Assembly (NCBI GenBank): GCA_036795455.1
Contig: DAIRET010000118.1
Coordinates: 1-8,852, forward strand
Source of the DNA: DAIRET01 sp036795455
GTDB taxonomy: Bacteria; Bacteroidota; Ignavibacteria; Ignavibacteriales; Ignavibacteriaceae
Direction: 5' to 3'
Length of the DNA: 8,852 nt
Shown here: positions 1 to 5,699 of the stretch, in pieces
Position numbering within the stretch: the first letter of the stretch is position 1
Layout of the letters: every line of letters starts with the position of its first letter
Position numbers and translations under genes: made by a program
The notes under the pieces: model-generated
Told to the model about the DNA's origin: nothing
Database searches by the model: none
The model's input: the letters and a program-made list of their open reading frames with translations, nothing else

Positions 1-1
1 A

Positions 2-706
2 ATCAAATATAAGATTTGGATGTCACAACTAAATATTGAAATCCCATCTGATTCTATCATCCCGACATATAGTTTTGGAAATAACACATTCAGCACTTTA
101 GGAACATCAGTTGCAGTACTTAATGCCGGCTTAATTCCGGTTGAATTGACGTCATTCTCAGCAAGTGTCAGAAGCGGTAACGAAGTATATCTGGAATGGG
201 TAACTTCTACAGAAACAAATAATTCAGGTTTTGCTGTTGAGAGGAGAATTGATGCCGGCTGGTCTGAAATTGGCTTTGTTAAAGGAAACGGCACTACAAC
301 AAAAATACATCAGTACCATTTGGTGGATAAATTAATGCATAAAAACAACAATTATGTTATCAAATACCGGTTAAAACAAATTGATTATAATGGCGAATTT
401 AGATATTCTGATGAAATAGAAATAAAAATATCTAATACAGTAACTGGATATAGTTTATCAAATAACTACCCTAATCCATTTAATCCGTCAACGAGAATTA
501 GTTACGCAATACCAATAGTGTCATTTGTTACATTAAAGATATATGATGTAATTGGCAATGAAGTAGCAACACTTGTAAATGAGAATAAAGAAGCCGGGCT
601 TTACGAATTAACGTTTGAGGCAGGCAAACTTTCAAACGGTGTATATTTCTACGAATTGAAAGCAAATGAATTCAGAATGGTCAAGAAGTTAGTATTAATG
701 AAGTAA
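2..706 (+). CDS. T9SS sorting-domain secreted protein, C-terminal part (5' partial)
   Basis: The frame is open from base 2, so the gene almost certainly begins upstream; the ATG at base 20 is just an internal methionine. Counting from that Met, residues 40-140 carry a PVELTSFSA-type segment followed by a beta-rich stretch (VYLEW, FAVERR, YRLKQIDYNG), which usually lies just before the sorting domain in Bacteroidota surface proteins. Residues about 147-228 are a type IX secretion C-terminal sorting domain: NYPNPFNPST at 149-158, then LKIYDVIGNEV, LSNGVYFYEL and a basic end (MVKKLVLMK). Known for the family: this domain directs an already exported protein through the outer membrane by the Por/T9SS machinery and is usually cleaved or anchored there. 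What the rest of the protein does cannot be told, because the functional domains lie outside the window. The gene is closed by a strong terminator 15 bases after its stop codon. Confidence 0.9.
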   Translation: MKYKIWMSQLNIEIPSDSIIPTYSFGNNTFSTLGTSVAVLNAGLIPVELTSFSASVRSGNEVYLEWVTSTETNNSGFAVERRIDAGWSEIGFVKGNGTTTKIHQYHLVDKLMHKNNNYVIKYRLKQIDYNGEFRYSDEIEIKISNTVTGYSLSNNYPNPFNPSTRISYAIPIVSFVTLKIYDVIGNEVATLVNENKEAGLYELTFEAGKLSNGVYFYELKANEFRMVKKLVLMK

Positions 707-720
707 ATCTTTATTAAAAT

Positions 721-749
721 AGCCGCTCGTAAGAGCGGCTTTTTATTTT
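721..749 (+). terminator. Intrinsic terminator of the T9SS-protein gene
   Basis: A perfect 8-bp GC-rich stem, AGCCGCTC (721-728) with GAGCGGCT (733-740), is closed by a GTAA tetraloop (GNRA class) and followed by TTTTATTTT. It starts 15 bases after the stop codon at 706. Being strong in the + direction, it should separate this gene from the phosphatase gene downstream. Confidence 0.9.
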
Positions 750-813
750 CGGTGTACCACTTTAAAGTTATATCAAAAACTAAAATTTCACACAATTAAT
801 AGGTTGTTATTAC

Positions 814-1371
814 TTGTCACTTGATTATACAAACGGATGCGTAAACTTTAGGGATGTTGGAGAGTGGGTTAACCTAATTGCCGGTAATAAGCTGCTAAAA
901 GAGAAAAATTTGTTACGCGGCGGTAAACTCCTACATATTACCGATGCATCAGAGATAAGTTTTGCAAAATCAATAGTAAATCTGCGGAGGGGAGAGGATG
1001 TTGGCTTGGGTTTTCTAAATACAGAATTACATCATTTCCCTCTTCCAAGTGGATATGAGAGAGGTCATACCCATCTGCCTATAGTTAAAAAATGGTTGAC
1101 AGATGTAATTTATGCAGTAGCGTATGAGATAAATGACTTACCGGTACTTTTTCACTGCACTTCAGGTAAAGACAGAACCGGTATAGTTATTGGCGTACTA
1201 CTTCACATAATGAATATCCCGATGGAAATTATTATTGAGGAGTATCTGCTCAGCGATGGTGAAGTTGATAAGAATGAATTATTCTTTGCATTGGAGAATA
1301 TTAAAGAACCGGAGAGGTATTTCAAAAACATTGAACTCAACTTGATTAATGAGAAATTTAGGGAAGGATAA
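814..1371 (+). CDS. Tyrosine phosphatase-like protein (HCx5R, Y_phosphatase3/MptpB type)
   Basis: This 185-residue protein has a cysteine-dependent phosphatase signature: HCTSGKDRTG at residues 114-123, with nucleophile Cys115 and phosphate-binding Arg121 (CX5R). The GKDRTG form is that of the bacterial MptpB-like family, which acts on phosphotyrosine and sometimes phosphoinositides or phosphoserine/threonine. Other family landmarks are NFRDVG at 11-16 and LLRGGKL at 33-39 (usually NFRDxGG and RSG/RGG), and IVNLRRGED at 54-62, where most members have DLR; here the Asp is Asn56. There is no signal peptide, so it is expected in the cytoplasm. The start is set at TTG 814: the only upstream codons in frame before a stop at 781 are non-start codons, and moving downstream would remove the FRDVG motif. 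No strong ribosome binding site is visible, only AGG at 801-803. It is shorter than most relatives, with a reduced helical region after the loop. Substrate unknown; it stands alone between a terminator and a non-coding region. Confidence 0.8.
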   Translation: MSLDYTNGCVNFRDVGEWVNLIAGNKLLKEKNLLRGGKLLHITDASEISFAKSIVNLRRGEDVGLGFLNTELHHFPLPSGYERGHTHLPIVKKWLTDVIYAVAYEINDLPVLFHCTSGKDRTGIVIGVLLHIMNIPMEIIIEEYLLSDGEVDKNELFFALENIKEPERYFKNIELNLINEKFREG

Positions 1372-1404
1372 ATGGGAATTGAGTAAAAGATAAAATAAAA
1401 ATTG

Positions 1405-1461
1405 CCGTTGACTTCAGCCAACGGATAAAAATAAAAAAAACAAACATTTTGGCTTCAGCCA
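1405..1461. repeat. Pair of REP-like palindromic repeats
   Basis: The first unit (1405-1424) is a 20-base imperfect palindrome: CCGTTG pairs with CAACGG, and CT pairs with AG after one A/C mismatch, leaving a 2-base loop. The second unit (1450-1461) is TGGCT-TC-AGCCA. The two share a 13-base core, TTGACTTCAGCCA at 1408-1420 and TTGGCTTCAGCCA at 1449-1461, differing at one base and lying 41 bases apart. Short palindromes of this look are commonly scattered through intergenic regions in this phylum and can be mobilised by REP-associated (Y1) transposases. No such transposase is in the window. The first unit is followed by a T-rich run only on the minus strand, so it is not a + strand terminator. 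Confidence 0.55.
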
Positions 1462-1605
1462 CATTGTAAATAGAACTATGCAGGTTTCAAAGACAACCCC
1501 GGTGATTCCTTCAGAAAATTAGAAGGCAATGATAGAAGTGAAAAGAATGTATTTATTAGGATTTGGTTGTGTCAGTATCCATCTAAGGTGGACAAATAGA
1601 AAAAA

Positions 1606-1684
1606 TGTTGCCTATATGCAACACTGAAAAATCAATAACTGTTGCTTTTTAACAACATACCGAAGAAAAAACGCTCATTCTTCG
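1606..1684. other. Cluster of three short hairpins
   Basis: Three perfect stems occur within 79 bases. TGTTGC (1606-1611) pairs with GCAACA (1618-1623) around CTATAT. TGTTG (1640-1644) pairs with CAACA (1653-1657). CGAAGAA (1661-1667) pairs with TTCTTCG (1678-1684) around a 10-base loop. The first two share TGTTGC at their left arm and are 34 bases apart. None is followed by a T-run in either direction, so they do not look like terminators, and they lie upstream of the candidate promoter at 1792-1820. They could be a small RNA, operator sites or repeat debris; the sequence does not decide. Confidence 0.35.
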
Positions 1685-1791
1685 TCAATTTATGATGGAA
1701 TGAAACTTGTAGTTTTTTGGTCATGTATTTTCGTAAAAATGTTTAATTGTTAATGTTAAAATTCTTTTTGTTTCCAATCACACCGATTTTT

Positions 1792-1820
1792 TTGAAACTG
1801 AAACCGGAATTAATTATATT
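1792..1820 (+). promoter_or_regulatory. Candidate sigma70-like promoter of the caspase-FGE gene
   Basis: TTGAAA (1792-1797) and TATATT (1815-1820) are separated by exactly 17 bases, close to the classical -35/-10 pattern. Transcription would begin near 1827, giving a leader of about 27 bases before ATG 1854. Bacteroidota often use a different consensus (TTG with TAnnTTTG), so this rests on the sequence pattern only. Confidence 0.4.
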
Positions 1821-1853
1821 AATCCACCATTAATAAAAAAAAGTAGTAAGAAA

Positions 1854-3476
1854 ATGAAAAGAGTTTTTTTATTCGGTTTTGTCTATCTTCTCATGCTCAC
1901 CAACTATTGTCAGCAAACAAGAGGAATAAGTGTTAAAGAAGACCCATCGTCTTCTGAAGGAAGGAAAATTGCTCTTGTAATAGGGAATGCTACATATAAA
2001 GATGCACCTCTTAAAAACCCGGTTAACGATGCAAAAGATATTTCTTCGGCACTCAAGAACTACGGGTTTGATGTAATACTCCAAACAAATGCAAATCAAA
2101 GAGATATGAAGGAAGCAATTCGTGAATTCGGAACGAAATCCCGCAATAGCGCAGTTTCACTTTTCTATTTTTCAGGACACGGACTTCAAGTAGGAGGTAA
2201 CAATTATCTTGTACCTATTGGTGCAGATATCCGTAATGAAAATGAAGTTGAATATGAAGGTGTTGATGCCGGCAGGGTTCTTGCTCAAATGGAAGATGCA
2301 GGGAGTAAAATGAATATCGTTATTCTTGATGCATGTAGAAATAATCCTTACCAAAGAAGCTTCAGAAGTACAGTAAAAGGGCTTGCAAAAATGGATGCCC
2401 CTATAGGTTCTATAATAGTTTATTCAACTGCTCCCGGCTCGGTTGCATCAGACGGGTCAGGGAAAAACGGACTTTACACAGAATCATTATTGAAACACAT
2501 GGCGGCTCCTGGAAAAACAATTGAAGAAGTATTAAAAAGCGTTCGGGAAGATGTTCTCACAATTACAAATAAAGAACAAGTTCCCTGGGAATCTTCCTCT
2601 TTAATCGGCTCGTTTTATTTTGTACCGGGAGAAAGTACACCCGCTATCGATAAACCTGAAATAGCTAAAGTAGAACCTGTTGTCAGTGAACCTGTTAAAC
2701 CTGTTGAGCGTTCAACTATTGTCCGAGAAACGAATAACCACATGTCTTATATTAAAGGAAATTGGTTCGATATGGGGAATAATGAAAGCAGGGAAGATGA
2801 GAAACCTGTTCACAGGGTTTGGCTTGATGATTTCAATATGGACAAAAATGAAGTTACTGTTGCAGAATTTAAAACATTCGTTGATGCTACAGGATATTTA
2901 ACCGATGCTGAAAATGAAGGGTATAGCTGGGTCTGGGATGGAACAAAGTATAATGATAAAACCGGTGTCAACTGGAAGTTCGATGAGAACGGGGTTATAA
3001 GGGATGATAAAAATCTCAATTACCCGGTAATTCACGTAAGCTGGAACGATGCAAACGAGTATTGTAAATGGGCTGGTAAACGTTTACCGACTGAAGCCGA
3101 ATGGGAATTTGCTGCTAAAGGTGGAATGCAGAGTAAAAGCTATAAATACAGCGGTCATAACAACCTTTTTGAAGTTGCATGGTACAAAGAAAATTCGGAT
3201 GGAAAACTGCAGCAAGTCGGTCTTAAATTGCCTAACGAACTCGATCTTTATGATATGAGCGGAAATGTGTGGGAATGGGTTCAAGATTGGTATGATGAAA
3301 AGTATTATACAAAAAGTCCGGCAAGAAATCCGAAAGGACCGGAAAGCGGGAAAACTAAAGTATTACGGGGTGCATCCTGGTGCGACGATGAATCTCTGTT
3401 TATAATAACAATCAGGAACATTGCCGAACCGAATTTTAGAAATAACTACAACGGCTTCCGTTGTGTTAAAGAATGA
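1854..3476 (+). CDS. Exported caspase-like peptidase fused to FGE/SUMF1-fold domain
   Basis: This 540-residue protein has three parts. Residues 1-19 are a signal sequence (basic MKR, then a hydrophobic core) with Cys19 in LTNYC, a poor lipobox, so either a lipoprotein or a normally cleaved exported protein. Residues about 37-258 are a caspase/metacaspase-like (peptidase C14) domain: KIALVIGNATY and NPVNDAKDISSAL near the start, catalytic His109 in YFSGHG, catalytic Cys161 in ILDACRNNPY, then VYSTAPGSVASDG. After a Pro/Glu/Val linker (261-290), residues about 297-540 form an FGE-sulfatase fold: GNWFDMG, DKNEVTVAEF, HVSWNDANEYCKWAGKRLPT, EAEWEFAAKGG, LYDMSGNVWEW, VLRGASW and GFRCV. Caspase relatives cleave after Arg/Lys or Asp. 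FGE enzymes make formylglycine in sulfatases, but many bacterial members are non-catalytic binding domains, and here the usual active-site Cys pair is incomplete (Cys510 is followed by no second Cys at the expected place). Caspase-FGE fusions are known in bacteria; the role is unknown. A small membrane-protein gene follows 82 bases downstream. Confidence 0.88.
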   Translation: MKRVFLFGFVYLLMLTNYCQQTRGISVKEDPSSSEGRKIALVIGNATYKDAPLKNPVNDAKDISSALKNYGFDVILQTNANQRDMKEAIREFGTKSRNSAVSLFYFSGHGLQVGGNNYLVPIGADIRNENEVEYEGVDAGRVLAQMEDAGSKMNIVILDACRNNPYQRSFRSTVKGLAKMDAPIGSIIVYSTAPGSVASDGSGKNGLYTESLLKHMAAPGKTIEEVLKSVREDVLTITNKEQVPWESSSLIGSFYFVPGESTPAIDKPEIAKVEPVVSEPVKPVERSTIVRETNNHMSYIKGNWFDMGNNESREDEKPVHRVWLDDFNMDKNEVTVAEFKTFVDATGYLTDAENEGYSWVWDGTKYNDKTGVNWKFDENGVIRDDKNLNYPVIHVSWNDANEYCKWAGKRLPTEAEWEFAAKGGMQSKSYKYSGHNNLFEVAWYKENSDGKLQQVGLKLPNELDLYDMSGNVWEWVQDWYDEKYYTKSPARNPKGPESGKTKVLRGASWCDDESLFIITIRNIAEPNFRNNYNGFRCVKE

Positions 3477-3558
3477 AATCGAAATGTGTTATCAATGAAT
3501 AATGAGTAGCAATACTTTACTTATTAATATTTACTAGGGAAAAATAATTGGAGCTAAA

Positions 3559-3804
3559 ATGGAAAAATTTGTGGTAAAACCTTTTATCTCGGGGATGATG
3601 GGATTTTCAAGTTTTTTTACGCTTATTATTGCAGTTAAACTTTTAATGTCGTTCTTCTCGGAGCGTTCTTCATTTGTAATTGAAATCGAAGATGTCTATC
3701 TCTCATTAATCGGTTTCTTTTTAACGTTTTTAATTAAAATGTTAAGTGCTTTCAAGGGGAATGAGTTTTTCTCAACCAAGAAACGTATACAAAAAACAGT
3801 TTAA
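3559..3804 (+). CDS. Small hypothetical protein with two membrane helices
   Basis: I do not recognise this 81-residue protein. It has two hydrophobic segments, about residues 9-31 (ending IIAVKLLMSFF) and 46-64 (VYLSLIGFFLTFLIKML), separated by a short loop with several charged residues, and ends in a basic tail (KKRIQK). This predicts an inner-membrane helical hairpin, probably with the basic tail in the cytoplasm. GGAG at 3550-3553, five bases before ATG 3559, is a good ribosome binding site and supports a real gene. It follows the caspase-FGE gene on the same strand with an 82-base gap that shows no terminator, so co-transcription is possible. It converges with tyrosine phenol-lyase and stops 3 bases before that gene's terminator begins. 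Confidence 0.6.
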   Translation: MEKFVVKPFISGMMGFSSFFTLIIAVKLLMSFFSERSSFVIEIEDVYLSLIGFFLTFLIKMLSAFKGNEFFSTKKRIQKTV

Positions 3805-3806
3805 TT

Positions 3807-3847
3807 AAAAAAATCCGTGCCTTTAAGATGTCCGATCAGGCACGGAT
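3807..3847 (-). terminator. Intrinsic terminator of tyrosine phenol-lyase gene
   Basis: A perfect 10-bp stem, ATCCGTGCCT (3813-3822) with AGGCACGGAT (3838-3847), has a 15-base loop. Read on the minus strand it lies 32 bases after the TAA of tyrosine phenol-lyase and runs straight into seven Ts (3813-3807). On the + strand the hairpin is followed by AAATAAAAC, so it should work mainly in the minus direction. Confidence 0.88.
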
Positions 3848-3879
3848 AAATAAAACATCAAAAAAAAATAAGAAAACCG

Positions 3880-5259
3880 TTACAGTTTTTCAAAACGAGC
3901 CTGGAAGAAGCGGAGGTACTTTGGTTCATAAACCATACGAAGTCCTTTTGCTTCATCACGCTTTTGATAAAGTTCGTTCACATCGTAAGCTACAAGGTCA
4001 AGATGTGATTGAGTATATACTCTTCTGGGAATAGTTAATCTGACTAATTCAAGATTCGGTCTATTATGATCGCCGGTTTCTTTATTTCTTCCTGCGGATA
4101 CTATCCCTCTTTCCATTGCACGTACACCCGATTCGACAAAAAGTTGTGAGGCAAGCATCTGGGCAGGAAAGAGATCCTGTTTGAGGTGGGGATAAAACCG
4201 TTTTGCATCAAGGAATACTGCATGACCTCCGATCGGGAGTACAATCGGAATTCCGAAATCGATTAGTAGATTTCCAAAGTATTGAACCTGTTCTACTCTC
4301 GCTTTAATGTTATCCTCTTGAATTGCTTCCTCAATTCCTCTTGCCATAGCTTCCATATCTCTTCCGGCTAAACCGCCGTAAGTATGAAGACCTTCATAAA
4401 TTACTACCATGTTCCTCAATTCTTCAAAAAGGTCCCAATCGTTTACTGCAACAAAGCCGCCTATATTCACAAGCAAGTCTTTTTTAGCACTCATCGTAGC
4501 AGCATCGGAGTAAGAACAAAACTCTTTATGGATTTCTGTAACTGTTTTATTTTTGTAACCATCTTCTCTCTGTTGAATGAAATATGCATTCTCCATATTT
4601 CTTGTTGCATCAAGTACCACTTTAATACCGTTACTGTGTGCCATCCGGTGAACTTTTTTCATATTCTCCATCGATACCGGTTGACCACCCGCCATGTTTA
4701 CCGGCGCGCCTACCGTAATGTATGCAATATTTTCGGCTCCTTTTGATTTAATTAGGTTTTCAAATTTATTTAAGTCAACATTTCCTTTGAATGGATGAAT
4801 GGCTTGAGGGTCATGAGCTTCATCTATTATTACATCAACAAATACACCGCCGGCAAGCTCCTGATGCAGTCTCGTCGTAGTAAAATACATATTCCCTGCA
4901 ACGTATTGTCCTTTTTTGATCATAGCTTGAGATAGCATATGTTCGGCACCGCGTCCTTGATGAGTAGGAACGAGGTATTTATAACCATAATATTTTTGAA
5001 CCTTCTCTTCAAGGTTATAGAAATTTCTACTTCCTGCATAAGCTTCATCACCCATCATCATTCCAGCCCATTGGTAATCGCTCATTGCATTCGTACCTGA
5101 ATCCGTCAATAAATCGATATACACATCCTCCGACCGTAACAGAAATGTATTGTAGCCAGCTTCAGCAATCTTTTCTTCGCGGTATTTTTTTGTCGTCATT
5201 TTCACAGGTTCTACAACTTTGATTTTATAGGGCTCAGCCCACGGTCTTCGTTTTTCCAT
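3880..5259 (-). CDS. tpl: Tyrosine phenol-lyase (beta-tyrosinase, EC 4.1.99.2)
   Basis: This 459-residue PLP enzyme splits L-tyrosine into phenol, pyruvate and ammonium. It matches the tyrosine phenol-lyase/tryptophanase family along its whole length, from YNTFLLRSEDVYIDLLTDSG (36-55) to the C-terminal YEPKYLRFFQARF. The PLP lysine is Lys260 in MSAKKD. From memory of the Citrobacter freundii enzyme (456 residues, offset 3), the residues separating the two activities are of the phenol-lyase type: Thr127 (Thr124 there; Asp in tryptophanase), Arg384 in MERG (Arg381; Ile in E. coli tryptophanase) and Phe451 in RFF (Phe448; His in tryptophanase). Active-site Tyr74 in DEAYAG is also present. The start at 5259 is supported by AAGGAAAG (5272-5265 on the minus strand), five bases before the ATG. 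It is expected to be a cytoplasmic tetramer. It has its own terminator, is transcribed away from the hydrogenase genes, and no dedicated transporter is visible beside it. Confidence 0.93.
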   Translation of the reverse strand: MEKRRPWAEPYKIKVVEPVKMTTKKYREEKIAEAGYNTFLLRSEDVYIDLLTDSGTNAMSDYQWAGMMMGDEAYAGSRNFYNLEEKVQKYYGYKYLVPTHQGRGAEHMLSQAMIKKGQYVAGNMYFTTTRLHQELAGGVFVDVIIDEAHDPQAIHPFKGNVDLNKFENLIKSKGAENIAYITVGAPVNMAGGQPVSMENMKKVHRMAHSNGIKVVLDATRNMENAYFIQQREDGYKNKTVTEIHKEFCSYSDAATMSAKKDLLVNIGGFVAVNDWDLFEELRNMVVIYEGLHTYGGLAGRDMEAMARGIEEAIQEDNIKARVEQVQYFGNLLIDFGIPIVLPIGGHAVFLDAKRFYPHLKQDLFPAQMLASQLFVESGVRAMERGIVSAGRNKETGDHNRPNLELVRLTIPRRVYTQSHLDLVAYDVNELYQKRDEAKGLRMVYEPKYLRFFQARFEKL

Positions 5260-5328
5260 AATTTCTTTCCTTAACTTAGTTGTTTTTTTGAATTACTAAT
5301 AGACACTATAATAGTTAATTTTTTATAT

Positions 5329-5378
5329 AACCGGGAAGAATTGTATTCATTGCAATATCCTAAAAATAATTCCCGGTT
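5329..5378. repeat. 9-bp inverted repeat in the divergent region
   Basis: AACCGGGAA (5329-5337) and TTCCCGGTT (5370-5378) are perfect reverse complements separated by 32 bases. No T-run follows on either strand, so it is a poor terminator. It lies 70-119 bases upstream of the tpl start codon, where an operator or leader structure for tpl could be; function is inferred only from position. Confidence 0.5.
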
Positions 5379-5641
5379 TAAGTGATGTTAATATAACTAT
5401 TTTACTCAAAAACATGTACTAAAAATTTACTGTTTAATACCGATTTCAACCTTTGGATAGCTAACTTGTTGATGATTCTCCAAGTAATTCATTCTTAAAA
5501 AAAACGGGATTAGTTTGTCGTGTCAAACTGCGTAATGCAGGATTTCCTTTAATGAGAAAAATGTCTAACAATTAAGAAAGCAGGAGAAAATCTGCATTTT
5601 TTAACTAAAAAATAAAGAAATTGTTGATTTTTTAGCGTCAA

Positions 5642-5668
5642 AGCTGTGGCATTTAATTTGTTACAGCT
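5642..5668 (+). promoter_or_regulatory. Candidate promoter for the hydrogenase operon (sigma54-like)
   Basis: TGGCAT (5647-5652), five bases, then TTGTT (5658-5662) resembles the sigma54 -24/-12 pattern TGGCAC-N5-TTGCW, with two mismatches; one replaces the C of the important GC pair at -12. The predicted start near 5672 would leave a short leader with AAGGA in place. The same bases also contain TTTAAT (5652-5657), a fair sigma70 -10, and TTAATTTG (5653-5660), one base off the Bacteroidota -7 element TAnnTTTG. The whole lies within AGCTGT/ACAGCT (5642-5647, 5663-5668). Which reading is right cannot be settled here. Confidence 0.25.
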
Positions 5669-5699
5669 AAGCGAAATGAAATTTTATTAAGGACAAGAA

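Larger units (their letters stand above)
1372..1853. other. Non-coding region between phosphatase and caspase genes
   Basis: These 482 bases hold no convincing gene. From left to right I see a REP-like palindrome pair (1405-1461); a 32-codon ORF (1529-1627) whose start loosely resembles the start of the caspase gene; a near-palindrome at 1576-1594 (TATCCATCT, A, AGGTGGACA); three small hairpins (1606-1684); and a sigma70-like promoter (1792-1820). The mixture suggests an accumulation of repeat and decayed mobile sequence rather than one functional unit. This reading is inference. Confidence 0.6.
5260..5699. promoter_or_regulatory. Divergent control region between tpl and the hydrogenase operon
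   Basis: These 440 bases contain no gene I can support. They hold a long inverted repeat (5329-5378); AGTTTG/CAAACT around a 6-base loop (5512-5529), abutting CTGC/GCAG (5528-5540); GCAG/CTGC followed by six Ts (5580-5602), a weak terminator-like hairpin on the + strand; a loose Rex-like sequence (5621-5638); and a candidate promoter inside an inverted repeat (5642-5668). The ribosome binding site AAGGA (5689-5693) precedes the first hydrogenase gene. I found no convincing -35/-10 pair for tpl on the minus strand. Confidence 0.6.

Noticed and set aside
1854..3804. Caspase plus membrane protein as an antiviral defence system
   Set aside because: The caspase protein has an export signal, and no sensor, nucleotide-signalling or CRISPR component is nearby; the claim would be speculation.
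3813..3847. Hairpin as terminator for the small membrane-protein gene (+ strand)
   Set aside because: On the + strand no T-run follows; the seven-T run is on the minus-strand side, so it belongs to tpl.
3828..4034. 68-residue + strand open frame
   Set aside because: It starts inside the tpl terminator hairpin and is antisense to the tpl 3' end; no ribosome binding site.
4384..4746. 120-residue + strand open frame inside tyrosine phenol-lyase
   Set aside because: It is antisense to a strongly conserved enzyme, rich in Cys/His/Phe/Tyr as antisense frames often are, and has no recognisable domain.
5580..5602. GCAG/CTGC hairpin followed by six Ts as a true terminator
   Set aside because: The stem is only four or five base pairs and no transcript is known to end there; noted only in the intergenic description.
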